Shown here in pieces: positions 52,992 to 61,237 of a DNA stretch of 64,000 nucleotides. The number at the start of each line of letters is the position of its first letter. The stretch's first letter is position 1. A program made the translations under genes and the position numbers. The stretch comes from an uncultured bacterium (GTDB taxonomy: Bacteria > Planctomycetota > GCA-002687715): assembly GCA_902826835.1 (NCBI GenBank), contig CADEGH010000002.1, forward strand, positions 1-64,000, given 5' to 3'. The notes under the pieces were generated by a model. That model worked only from the letters and a program-made list of their open reading frames with translations. It searched no databases and was not told where the DNA came from.

Positions 52992-54443
52992 TCAGGATTT
53001 CGGGTCCGCGCCTGAAGCCTCGAGGGCGGCGCGCGCGAGGCCCTGGATCATCCGTCGGAACACGATGCCGTGGAGCGGGAAGATGCCGTACCAGTAGAGC
53101 AACCCGGAGAGCCCGACCGGATCGAAGAGCGCGGTTTGGCGAATCTGGGAGCCGAGCTCACTCTCCGCCACTTCGAATTCGAGCCACGCCCGGCCCGGAA
53201 GTCGCATCTCGGCGCGCAGGCGCAGGAGGCGGTTGCTTTCGAAGGCCTCGACGCGCCAAAAGTCGAGGGCATCCCCGACCTGCAAACGATCCGGATGCGG
53301 TCGTCCCCGCCGCATGCCGACGCCGCCGACCAAAAGGTCCACGGCACCTCGGAGCTTCCAGAGAAAATTGCACGCGTACCAGCCCTGTTTTCCGCCGATG
53401 CGTCGGATGGGAGCAAACGCCGAAGCCGGCGAGACCGGGACGTCCAAGGAGCGCCGATCGGCTAGGCGATTGCCGAACCGCGTCCCATCTTCGCTGCGCA
53501 GGGGCCCGCCCGAAGACAGCGCGTCAAACCAGCGGGACTCCACGAACTGCTGCTCCTCGCGGGAGAGTGCACGCTCGAAAGCCGCCGACATCCCCATCGG
53601 CCGGATTTGGAAGTCGCGGAGCGCTGCATCGTCGCGCACGATCGTGGGGTGGCGAATGCTCTCGATCAGCTTGCGTCCGATGCGGGCGTACACCGGGGTG
53701 ATGAAGCCCAACCACAGACTGGACAGCCTGGGCGTGATGACGGGGACCCGCAACATGAAGCGCCGAAGGCGGCGGAGGCGCGCGTACTCCCGCATCAAGC
53801 CTTCGTAGGAGGTGATGTCGGCGCCCCCCACCTCGTAGATGCGGGATTGGGGCTCGGGGAAGTCGAGGGCCTGCACCAGATAGTCGATGAGGTCGCGAAT
53901 CGCGATCGGCTGGGCGACCACCTTCGTCCACCGCGGCACGATCATCACCGGCAATCGCTCGACGAGGGCCCGCACGAGTTCGAAGGAGAGCGAGCCGGAG
54001 CCGATCACGATGCTGGCGCGGAATTCGAGCGTCGGCACTCCGCTGGACCTCAGGATCTCCCCCACTTCCTGACGGCTGCGAAGATGTGGTGACAACTCCT
54101 CCTCGGGATTGCCGAGTCCCCCCAGGTAGATGATGCGTCGCACCCCCGCGGCCAGCGCCGCGGCTCCGAAAATTCTCGCGGCGTCGCGATCCTCTTTCTC
54201 AAAGTCCCCCGTCGCTCCCATGGCGTGCACGAGGTAGTAGGCGACGTGGACGCCGTTCATCGCCCGTTCGAGCGCGGCGAGATCACGAACGTCTCCTCCC
54301 ACGACTTCGGTCTGCGGGCCGACTCTCCCTCGCAGATTCTCGGGCCGACGCGCGAGGCAGCGCAGCGAATCGCCGCGCGCCTCGAGGGCCAACCGCAACC
54401 TTCCCCCGACGTAACCCGTCGCACCGGTGAGCAAAATCTTCAC
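52992..54443 (-). CDS. NAD(P)-binding epimerase-like protein with DUF2867
   Basis: A 483-residue two-domain protein. Residues 1-290 form an atypical short-chain dehydrogenase/NmrA-like Rossmann domain (ILLTGATGYVGGRL, YYLVHAMGATGDFEKEDRD, IIYLGGLGNPEEELSPHL). The rest is DUF2867 (RIGGKQGWYACNFLWKLRGAVD, RPHPDRLQVGDALDFWRVE, LLYWYGIFPLHGIVFRRMI), a fusion known from many bacteria with unassigned function. GTG at 54443 was chosen because AAGG lies six bases upstream; the frame continues to 54470. Confidence 0.85.
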   Translation of the reverse strand: MKILLTGATGYVGGRLRLALEARGDSLRCLARRPENLRGRVGPQTEVVGGDVRDLAALERAMNGVHVAYYLVHAMGATGDFEKEDRDAARIFGAAALAAGVRRIIYLGGLGNPEEELSPHLRSRQEVGEILRSSGVPTLEFRASIVIGSGSLSFELVRALVERLPVMIVPRWTKVVAQPIAIRDLIDYLVQALDFPEPQSRIYEVGGADITSYEGLMREYARLRRLRRFMLRVPVITPRLSSLWLGFITPVYARIGRKLIESIRHPTIVRDDAALRDFQIRPMGMSAAFERALSREEQQFVESRWFDALSSGGPLRSEDGTRFGNRLADRRSLDVPVSPASAFAPIRRIGGKQGWYACNFLWKLRGAVDLLVGGVGMRRGRPHPDRLQVGDALDFWRVEAFESNRLLRLRAEMRLPGRAWLEFEVAESELGSQIRQTALFDPVGLSGLLYWYGIFPLHGIVFRRMIQGLARAALEASGADPKS

Positions 54444-54502
54444 GCGAAACCTTACCCGATCGCCTGGCATGCGCGCGCACTGCTAAGTTCCGACGCACCT
54501 CG

Positions 54503-55411
54503 ATGACGACACCCAACCCCTCGAGCGCGGGAGATTTCCAACTCCCGACTGGCCTGCTCGCGATCATCGGGGATACCCGCGAGCCGGATCCGTTCGAGTG
54601 CCTGCTCGACCGTCCTGGTCAAGCTGCCAAGACTCTCTTCGCCTCCATTGCCGAACTCCGCCCCCACGCCCTCTTACACCTCGGCGACATCGCCCTGTTT
54701 GGCGCGAAGGCCCGGTTTTGGCGCGGCTGGCGCTGCTTCGATCGGGAAGCCCAACCGGTCCAGGACGCCGGGATTCCTATCTACCCGATTCTCGGCAATC
54801 ACGAATATCGAGGCCCCGGTGGGCGGCTCTTGCGCGAGTACTTCCGGCGATTCCCGCATCTCGGCGGACTCCGGTGGTACTCGATCCGCAGCGGAGCCTG
54901 GCTGTTCCTCTGCCTGGATTCCAATTTTGGCGCGCTCGGGCAGACGGCCAGCGCCGCCCAGCGCGAGTGGTTGGCCACCATTCTTCGCGCCGCCGAGGCC
55001 GACGATTCGGTCACCCAGGTGGTGCCGCTCATTCATCACCCGCCCTACACCAACGTGTCACCGCGCTATTTCGTGTTCGAATCGAAGTCGGTGCAGCGCG
55101 AGTTCGTACCGCTCGTTCTCGGTTCCACCAAAACGAACCTGGTCCTCTCCGGGCACGTGCATTCCCTGGAGTGGCTCCACGTCCACGAACGCTCCTTCGT
55201 CGTCGCCGGCGGCGGCGGCTCACCGCGCTTCCGCCTTCGGCCCCGCGCTACCGCCCGCCGCGAAGACTTGCTCCTCTGGACGGAGGCGTTTCGTCCGTTC
55301 CACTATCTGACCCTGGACACTGAAGTCTCGAAGGTGGGCGACTCGATGTCGATTCAGATCCTCGATCGGACGCAGGCCATCAAGTCGATGCCAGTTCCTC
55401 ACGCGGACTAG
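54503..55411 (+). CDS. Calcineurin-like metallophosphoesterase
   Basis: A 302-residue soluble phosphoesterase with the metal motifs GDIALFG, LGNHEYRG, IHHPPYTN and SGHVHSLEW. The first motif is GDTR in place of the usual D-x-H, so one metal site may be altered. No signal peptide, so probably cytoplasmic. Substrate unknown. Divergent from the DUF2867 gene and ended by a strong hairpin shared with the convergent gene. Confidence 0.85.
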   Translation: MTTPNPSSAGDFQLPTGLLAIIGDTREPDPFECLLDRPGQAAKTLFASIAELRPHALLHLGDIALFGAKARFWRGWRCFDREAQPVQDAGIPIYPILGNHEYRGPGGRLLREYFRRFPHLGGLRWYSIRSGAWLFLCLDSNFGALGQTASAAQREWLATILRAAEADDSVTQVVPLIHHPPYTNVSPRYFVFESKSVQREFVPLVLGSTKTNLVLSGHVHSLEWLHVHERSFVVAGGGGSPRFRLRPRATARREDLLLWTEAFRPFHYLTLDTEVSKVGDSMSIQILDRTQAIKSMPVPHAD

Positions 55412-55433
55412 GAACCCCAAAACGACCAAAGCC

Positions 55434-55455
55434 CCGGGTGGAGTCATCCACCCGG
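55434..55455 (-). terminator. Bidirectional intrinsic terminator
   Basis: A perfect nine-base-pair stem (CCGGGTGGA / TCCACCCGG) with a four-base loop, between the phosphoesterase and GYW-motif genes, which converge. On the minus strand it is followed by CTTT and, after GGTCG, TTTT, so it should stop the minus-strand gene best. Confidence 0.8.
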
Positions 55456-55496
55456 AGCTTGGCGCGAGAGTCAGGAGTTGGGTTCGAGGAGTCGAA

Positions 55497-56549
55497 TCAG
55501 TTCCCGAGCTCGTTCAGGGATTGGAAGTAGTTCTTGAGATTCTCGATCCCGGCGGCGGGGCCGGGAACGTTGCCGTTGAAGAGGGTGATGACTTCTTCCG
55601 CGGTCAGAGCGTAGTCGACGTTCGAGGCCACCGAGTTCAGGAGGGCCGCGACGGTGTGGCGGCCAAGGGCGTTGAGTCCGCCACCACCCTGCTGGAGGAC
55701 CTGGAGGAGGGTCTTGCCCGGGAAGGCATTGTCGAAGACATCCGAGAAGAGGGTGCTCGGGGTGTACCCGCCGGCCCAGCGGTGGAAGTGCTGGCACTGC
55801 TTCCAGTACCCGGGCGTCTTGCCTTCGCCTTCGAGGCCGTCGCATCCGAAGGTCATCTGCAAGCCGTTGCTCAGATGGTCTCCACCTTCGAAGGGTCCGC
55901 CGGCCGACCAAACGCGAGCCTGGAGGTTGACGGTCTGCCCGACGAGCAAGGGGTCGTTGAGAATCGGGAAGGGGATGCAGATGTCGCCATCGGCATCGAG
56001 CGTGAGCTGTTCGACGAAGCGGAGGTTCGCGAGGTCGACATAGACGGTGCAGTCACCGAAGCCCGGCGTGGTGGGCGGGAAGACCGGGTAAGGGAGCGCC
56101 GGCGGGAAGCTCGCGAAGATGATCGCGTGACCTTCCATGGTCAGAGGATCGCCGGGGAACTCCGAGTCCAGGCAGATGTAGGCGGTTTCTCCGAGACCCG
56201 CGGCCGTGATCGCCAAGTTCGGCGTGGGATTGCCGCAGCTATCCCCGAGGACTTCCACCGTGGTCGGAGGGCAGGGAGGATTCGAAGGCGGGCAGGGCTG
56301 ACACGGATTCGGCTGGCAGGGATTGGGTGGGCAGTAGTTGTTCCAATTGCACCAGTTGCTGCCACCACCCCATCCGCCGCAGGAGCCGCCGCCCCAGCCG
56401 CCACCCCAGCCACCACCGTAGCTTCCGCCTTGGTTGCAGTTGTTGTAGCTGGACCAACCACCGCCCCACTGGGCGGTGGCGATCGGAGCTAAGGCGCTGA
56501 GCATTGCGGCCACGATCAAAGCGAGAGAAAAACGAGAACCGAGCTTCAT
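55497..56549 (-). CDS. Secreted Gly/Trp/Asn-rich protein with a GYWK-motif C-terminal domain
   Basis: A 350-residue exported protein. After the signal peptide comes a low-complexity segment of Gly-Gly-Trp repeats with cysteines, then a Pro-Cys-Asn run, a beta-rich middle domain (about 95-225), and a C-terminal domain with GKTPGYWKQCQHFHRWAGGYTPST, FPGKTLLQVLQQGGGGL and LGRHTVAALLN, a pattern seen in secreted proteins of diverse bacteria. Likely a matrix or surface protein. The ATG at 56549 begins the signal peptide; GGAG lies about eight bases upstream. Confidence 0.78.
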   Translation of the reverse strand: MKLGSRFSLALIVAAMLSALAPIATAQWGGGWSSYNNCNQGGSYGGGWGGGWGGGSCGGWGGGSNWCNWNNYCPPNPCQPNPCQPCPPSNPPCPPTTVEVLGDSCGNPTPNLAITAAGLGETAYICLDSEFPGDPLTMEGHAIIFASFPPALPYPVFPPTTPGFGDCTVYVDLANLRFVEQLTLDADGDICIPFPILNDPLLVGQTVNLQARVWSAGGPFEGGDHLSNGLQMTFGCDGLEGEGKTPGYWKQCQHFHRWAGGYTPSTLFSDVFDNAFPGKTLLQVLQQGGGGLNALGRHTVAALLNSVASNVDYALTAEEVITLFNGNVPGPAAGIENLKNYFQSLNELGN

Positions 56550-56782
56550 GGACAGACTCCGAGAGTTCAAGGGTTAGTTGGGTATTTGACTGAGTGGGGG
56601 GAGCGACCTGCGCCCCTCGACTCCACCGGAAGTTATCCCCCGGCGGCCGGCGCGGCCAAAAGCTTGAGTGGAAAACTCCTGCAATCGCCGAAGCGGCGCG
56701 TCAGCGCGGCATTGGCCTCGCCAACTCGCGATTCGGCGTGGGGATATCCGCCACGTGCCGGCGGCACAAATTCCTCACCACG

Positions 56783-56788
56783 TACACT
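56783..56788 (+). promoter_or_regulatory. Candidate -10 TACACT for the TMTC-like gene
   Basis: GTACACTGAG, identical in ten bases to the sequence before the OPT transporter; TACACT ends eleven bases before the ATG at 56800, giving at most a very short leader. Confidence 0.4.
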
Positions 56789-56799
56789 GAGCCTCCCCC

Positions 56800-58707
56800 A
56801 TGGAGCCCCTTGCTCAACACCCTCCCCTCGAGAAACGCTACGCACTAGCGCTGATCGTGGCGACCCTGTTGATTTTCGCTCGCACCCTGAGCTTCGACTG
56901 GCTCGCTTGGGACGATGGTGCCACCGCGCGTCATGCCCCTTTCCTCCACGAGGAGGGTGGGCTTCTGCGCATCTGGACCACCCTCGACGCCGAGCAGTAC
57001 TACCCACTGACCTTCACGACCTACTGGGTGGAGCACCGACTCTTCGGCGACGACGCGAGCTGGTTCCACGCCACCAACGTCGTTCTTCATGCTCTGAATG
57101 TCGTGCTCGTGTGGCTCCTGCTTCGGCAGTGGGGTCAACGATCCTCGCTCGCCTGGGTAGGCGCAGCGCTGTTCGCCGTGCATCCTTCTCAAGTCATGAG
57201 CGTGGCTTGGATTTCGGAACGCAAAACCCTGCTCGCCGCGAGTTTCGCCCTGCTCACCCTTCTTCTGTACTGCGTCGAAGCGAGGTCGCGCCGCCGCTCG
57301 ATCGCGGCGTTGCTCGCTTACGCTGCCGCCCTCCTCTCCAAGTCCGCGGTCTTGGGACTGCCAGCGGTCCTCCTCGTCTGGGAAGTCTCGAGAAGCCCAC
57401 GTGATTCGTGGCGCCGACTCTCCGGCCTCATCCCCTTCTTCCTGCTCTCGGTCGCAGCGATCGCTCCGACTTGGCTCTCGGAACAGAAATTCGTGGAGTC
57501 GGACTCGCTCCCCGTCTCCCCTCTCCTCCACTCCCTGAAGGCTCTGGCTTGGTACTCCGCCCAGACTCTGTGGCCGTGGCCCCTCACTCCCATGCCGGGG
57601 CGCTTCGACGACCCCTCCTGTTCTCCAGGCTGGATTGGCGGTGCGATCCTGCTCGTCGCCTTGGTGCTGATCGCGGTGCGCGCCCAATCGCGGCGCCCCC
57701 GGTGGTTCGGTCTCGGATCCGCCCTCTTCTGCGCCCTGCTCCTCCCGATCCTCGGCTGGTTGCCCTACGGCAATCTCGCGGTCGCGTCAGTCTCCGACCA
57801 CTATCTCTACTTGCCAATGGTCGGTGCCATCGTGGTCATTTTGCCCGCCGTCGATGCGGTCCTTGGGCGGGGTTGGCGGAGGCCAATCGCAGTTTCGGTT
57901 CTCATCCTCGCGACCACACTCACCTGGACCTACCTCCCGACTTTCGCGAATACCCGCGCATTTTCGGAGCGCATCCTCGCCTTCGAGTCGGGAAACTTTG
58001 CCGCCCACTTCGCCCTCGGAAACGAGGCCCTCACCAATCGGGAAACCGAGCGCGCCCGTGAGCACTTCCTCGCCGCCACCGCCCAGAAGCCCAGGGAAGC
58101 GGACGCCTGGCGCCGCCTCGGAGAAGTGTTCCTCTTCGAGCGCCGCTTCGACGAAGCGGCCGCCGCATTCGGCCAGGGCCTGAGTCACCGACCGAAGGAC
58201 GAGGCGCTCGGGATCGCCCTTGGCGGGCTGCAGCTTGGTCGCCTCCAACGCGAGTCCGCCGAAGCCTCATTCCGACGCGTCTTGGACTCCAACCCCAACT
58301 CCGTGCGCGCCCTCGCCGGACTTGCGACCGCGCTGCGCGGACAGAATCGCGACCGAGAAGCGGAACGGCTCCTCACGAGCGCAATCGACCCGCACCCTTC
58401 CGAAGTGGGGTTGCTCCTCCTGCTCTCCCAGATCCTCTCGACTTCCCCTGACGACACGGTCCGCGACGGGAAGAGAGCGATGGCCCTGTGCTCCCAAGCG
58501 CAGTCCCACCAACCGAAGCCCGATCTCGCCCTCCTCTTGACGCAGGCCGGGTGCCTCGCCGAAGTGGGGCGGTCGGAGGAAGCCGCTCGCTTGCTCGAAA
58601 ACTCCGGACTTGCCCTCTCCGAACCCGAAGCCGCCGTCTTGTCCGCCCGCGCCGCGCACTTCCGAACCGGCAAGCCGTGGCGCGAGATTCCCCGGCCCTC
58701 CAGGTGA
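56800..58707 (+). CDS. TMTC-like polytopic membrane protein with TPR repeats
   Basis: A 635-residue protein. Residues about 12-395 hold ten or so membrane helices with the acidic first loop typical of GT-C mannosyltransferase-type proteins (FDWLAWDDG) and a conserved HALNVVLVW helix. Residues about 400-600 form five to six TPR units (ALGNEALTNRETERAREHFL, AWRRLGEVFLFERRFDEAAAAF). The plan resembles TMTC/O-mannosyltransferases, so a protein glycosylation role is possible. Its stop lies next to the start of the nitroreductase-family gene, so the two belong to one transcript. Confidence 0.82.
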   Translation: MEPLAQHPPLEKRYALALIVATLLIFARTLSFDWLAWDDGATARHAPFLHEEGGLLRIWTTLDAEQYYPLTFTTYWVEHRLFGDDASWFHATNVVLHALNVVLVWLLLRQWGQRSSLAWVGAALFAVHPSQVMSVAWISERKTLLAASFALLTLLLYCVEARSRRRSIAALLAYAAALLSKSAVLGLPAVLLVWEVSRSPRDSWRRLSGLIPFFLLSVAAIAPTWLSEQKFVESDSLPVSPLLHSLKALAWYSAQTLWPWPLTPMPGRFDDPSCSPGWIGGAILLVALVLIAVRAQSRRPRWFGLGSALFCALLLPILGWLPYGNLAVASVSDHYLYLPMVGAIVVILPAVDAVLGRGWRRPIAVSVLILATTLTWTYLPTFANTRAFSERILAFESGNFAAHFALGNEALTNRETERAREHFLAATAQKPREADAWRRLGEVFLFERRFDEAAAAFGQGLSHRPKDEALGIALGGLQLGRLQRESAEASFRRVLDSNPNSVRALAGLATALRGQNRDREAERLLTSAIDPHPSEVGLLLLLSQILSTSPDDTVRDGKRAMALCSQAQSHQPKPDLALLLTQAGCLAEVGRSEEAARLLENSGLALSEPEAAVLSARAAHFRTGKPWREIPRPSR

Positions 58708-58715
58708 CCCCCGCG

Positions 58716-59378
58716 ATGCCTGACCCGAAGTTCATTCCTCTACCCCCGCGGTTCGCGCCGAGTCTTCCGGCTGAACAAGCCGCCGAACAGTTTCACGAAG
58801 TCATGGCGACGCGACGCACGATCCGGGACTTCTCGGATCGACCCGTTTCGCTGCGCACCATCGAGAGCCTCGTGCGCACCGCCGGGACCGCTCCGAGCGG
58901 AGCCAACAAACAGCCCTGGCGCTTTGTCTGCGTCGCCGATCCTGACTTGAAGAAACGGATTCGCGCCGCCGCCGAAGCCGAAGAGCGCGAGTTCTACGCC
59001 ACGCGCGCGACCGAGGCCTGGCTCGCCGATCTCGAGCCGCTCGGAACCGACCCCACCAAGGAGTTCTTGGAAGTCGCTCCGTGGCTGGTCGTGGTGTTCC
59101 GTCTCGCCAAAGACGATGACGGAGGCCAGGTCTATTACCCCCAGGAGTCGGTCGGCATCGCGGTCGGCCTCTTCCTGGCCGCCGCACACCACGCCGGCCT
59201 GGTGACCTTGACCCACACTCCGAGCCCCATGGGGTTCCTGACCGAGGTTCTGCAACGGCCCAAACACGAAAAGCCGTTTGTCCTGATTCCCGTGGGCTAT
59301 CCCAAACCGGAGGCCATGGTCCCCTCCTTCGCTATGAAGAAAAAACCGCTCGACCAAATTATGGTGACCTTTCCATGA
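58716..59378 (+). CDS. Nitroreductase-family flavoprotein, iodotyrosine-deiodinase-like
   Basis: A 220-residue FMN enzyme. The sequence follows iodotyrosine deiodinase (IYD) closely: RRTIRDFSDRPV, AGTAPSGANKQPWRFV, KKRIRAAAEAEEREFY, a GTDPTKEFLEVAPWLVVVF lid-like region, and the end KPLDQIMV. IYD enzymes remove halogen from halotyrosines. A GTG at 58704 overlapping the upstream stop (GTGA) is also possible; the ATG at 58716 was kept. Its stop overlaps the next gene (ATGA). Confidence 0.85.
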   Translation: MPDPKFIPLPPRFAPSLPAEQAAEQFHEVMATRRTIRDFSDRPVSLRTIESLVRTAGTAPSGANKQPWRFVCVADPDLKKRIRAAAEAEEREFYATRATEAWLADLEPLGTDPTKEFLEVAPWLVVVFRLAKDDDGGQVYYPQESVGIAVGLFLAAAHHAGLVTLTHTPSPMGFLTEVLQRPKHEKPFVLIPVGYPKPEAMVPSFAMKKKPLDQIMVTFP

Positions 59379-59848
59379 CCGCCCATCCTCTCCCGCGTGC
59401 CTTCCTCCGCATCGCGGCGCCCGCCGCGTTCACCGTCGCCTCTCTGCGCTACGCCCTGGATTGGTGGGCGACCGACCTGTCTCTGTGGTTCGGCGTGTAC
59501 TACGTCATGCCGATCGTGCTGGCCTACGCCATCGCCCGCGGGACCCTGGACTCCGTGCGCTGGCGGCCGTTACTCCTCGCGCTCCTGATCGTGGCTTTGG
59601 CCGGTTGGACGATTCCCAATATCCTCGCCTACACCACCGCTCAATTCCAAGGATGGCAGCTCGGGCGATTCAGTCCCGAACGCGGCCCCGCCCTTGCCGA
59701 CACCACTCTCACCAAGCTCGCCGCCGGCACTTTGGTCGGAATCGTCACGACCCTCCCCGGGCTGCTTTGGCTGCTCAGCTTCACCGCCCTGTTCCGTTGG
59801 ATCCGCAGCCGGTTCGGGAGTGGAGATTCGACTCGTACGGCCTCTTGA
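59375..59848 (+). CDS. Small membrane protein, unknown
   Basis: 157 residues with three to four hydrophobic helices, including a WWATDLSLWFGVYYVMPIVLAYAIA segment in outline. I recognise no family. The ATG overlaps the stop of the IYD-like gene, so it is translated with it and may be a membrane partner. Its 3' half is overlapped on the opposite strand by the tail of trmO. Confidence 0.7.
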   Translation: MTAHPLPRAFLRIAAPAAFTVASLRYALDWWATDLSLWFGVYYVMPIVLAYAIARGTLDSVRWRPLLLALLIVALAGWTIPNILAYTTAQFQGWQLGRFSPERGPALADTTLTKLAAGTLVGIVTTLPGLLWLLSFTALFRWIRSRFGSGDSTRTAS

Positions 59849-60364
59849 GGCCCGGCGTCGTTCCCGATCGATCCGCGAGTCCCGATGATCGGGTCCAGCC
59901 CGCTCGTCCAGGGACTCCACGTAACCCGCACGGGCATGCGGAAGGGAGTCGGCGTAGGGCAGATAGGGCTTGATGTCGAGAATAGGGGTGCCGTCGAGCA
60001 AATCGACGCCACGCACGACCAGAGTCAAGCCCTGCACCGATATCAACTCGAATACCGACAGGCCCAGCGGATTGGGCCGATGGGGAGCCCGCGTTGCCAA
60101 GACGCCGCGCTTGCGGGAATCGCGAGGCGGTCGCACCTGCGATTTCCAACCGCGGCTGTAGTTGAACCACGCAATCACCCAGATGTGGCTGAAGCCCGAG
60201 AGGTCGGCGACCGCGTTCTGCAATCCCTTCCGGAGCACGATCGATCCGGTGGCGACACTGCCCGTTCCCGGCTGGCGCGGGGTTTCCGCGTGCCAGCGGA
60301 AGGGCGAGTGCAGAATCCCGATGGGACGGAGGGCGAGGGTATCGAAAGGCTCCGGCGTATCCAC
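59570..60364 (-). CDS. trmO: tRNA (N6-threonylcarbamoyladenosine37-N6)-methyltransferase TrmO with long tail
   Basis: The first about 150 residues are a TsaA/TrmO beta-barrel: RPIGILHSPFRW, FSHIWVIAWFNYS, ATRAPHRPNPLGLSVFEL and DGTPILDIKPYLPYADS. It would methylate t6A37 of tRNA with SAM. Usual family members end about here or have a structured second domain. This one runs on for about 110 residues of low-complexity Glu/Pro/Gln/Gly, over 279 bases antisense to the neighbouring membrane-protein gene. A lost stop codon is the simplest explanation. Start is GTG. Confidence 0.85.
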   Translation of the reverse strand: MDTPEPFDTLALRPIGILHSPFRWHAETPRQPGTGSVATGSIVLRKGLQNAVADLSGFSHIWVIAWFNYSRGWKSQVRPPRDSRKRGVLATRAPHRPNPLGLSVFELISVQGLTLVVRGVDLLDGTPILDIKPYLPYADSLPHARAGYVESLDERAGPDHRDSRIDRERRRASRGRTSRISTPEPAADPTEQGGEAEQPKQPGEGRDDSDQSAGGELGESGVGKGGAAFGTESPELPSLELSGGVGEDIGNRPTGQSHDQEREE

Positions 60365-60396
60365 GCTCCAAACTACGAAAGCCTCCAGACCGAGGC

Positions 60397-61230
60397 CTAA
60401 GCTCGACGGGAGGGCCAGCCAGTGCCGGAGAGCTTCGCGACCACCGCGTCCCAGGTGGGTAAATTTCCGAAGCGGATGAGCAGGGTGGGATTGAAGTCTT
60501 GAACCATCAGGAGGCCCACCCCGGGAACAAACGCGATGCCCTCCACGCGTTGCGCGTCGATCGCGAGCCAGTCTCCGATGGGGTGGCCATCCTCACCGTA
60601 GAGCCGCAGGCCCTGCTCGCGCGACACCACCACCAACTGACGACCGTCCGGACTCGCGAGGATCGCCGAGACGTCGCTGTCGTTGATCAGGCGCACCGTC
60701 GTCGATTCGGTGGTCGGGTCGAAGGTCATGATGGCCCCCGGTCGCTCGTGGGCGACCCACAGTGACCCGTCCCGCGGGTCCACCGCCAATCCCTCGAATC
60801 GTTTGTTCGAATGACCCTCGGGCGAGAGCAACGGCAACGCTCGCTCGGACACAACTTTCAAGCTCGCCCAGTCGACGGTGACGAGCTCGTGGCGGCGCTC
60901 CGAAATGATGATGAGCCGCTGTCCGTCCGGAGTGAAGGCGAGGTCTTCGAAGTCGGAGCCCGCCAAGAATCGCCGCCGCAGCACCACTCCCTCGAGGGAC
61001 AATTCGCAGAGTTCTCCCTGGTCGGTCACGAGGGCCAAAGTTCGCGTGGCGGCACAAAAAGCGAGGCCCGAACCGCCGTCGACATCCGCGAGGGTCACCC
61101 TCCAATCGGGTGTCAAAATCGGAACCGGGATCAACCGCAGGGTGACGGCGACCACCAACAGGAGAGTCGAGCCGAAGAGGCGCTCGTTCCCGATGGGCAG
61201 GCTCCGTTCTCGCGCGGGGTCGGTCATCAT
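60397..61230 (-). CDS. SdiA-regulated-like beta-propeller protein
   Basis: A 277-residue protein with an N-terminal hydrophobic anchor or signal (about 18-38) and SdiA-regulated (YjiK-type) propeller strands: SGLAFCAATRTLALVTDQG, DFEDLAFTPDGQRLIIISER, FEGLAVDPRDGSLWVAHE, GIAFVPGVGLLMVQD. Likely periplasmic; ligand unknown. It begins seven bases after the ECF sigma factor stop, so it is part of the kinase - sigma - propeller operon and could be its output. Confidence 0.8.
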   Translation of the reverse strand: MMTDPARERSLPIGNERLFGSTLLLVVAVTLRLIPVPILTPDWRVTLADVDGGSGLAFCAATRTLALVTDQGELCELSLEGVVLRRRFLAGSDFEDLAFTPDGQRLIIISERRHELVTVDWASLKVVSERALPLLSPEGHSNKRFEGLAVDPRDGSLWVAHERPGAIMTFDPTTESTTVRLINDSDVSAILASPDGRQLVVVSREQGLRLYGEDGHPIGDWLAIDAQRVEGIAFVPGVGLLMVQDFNPTLLIRFGNLPTWDAVVAKLSGTGWPSRRA

Positions 61231-61237
61231 GCCCCTC

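Noticed and set aside
55466..55500. TTCGA-rich sequence resembling a tRNA T-arm near the GYW-protein gene
   Set aside because: No acceptor or anticodon stem can be drawn around it; it is the 3' end of the coding gene and its trailer.
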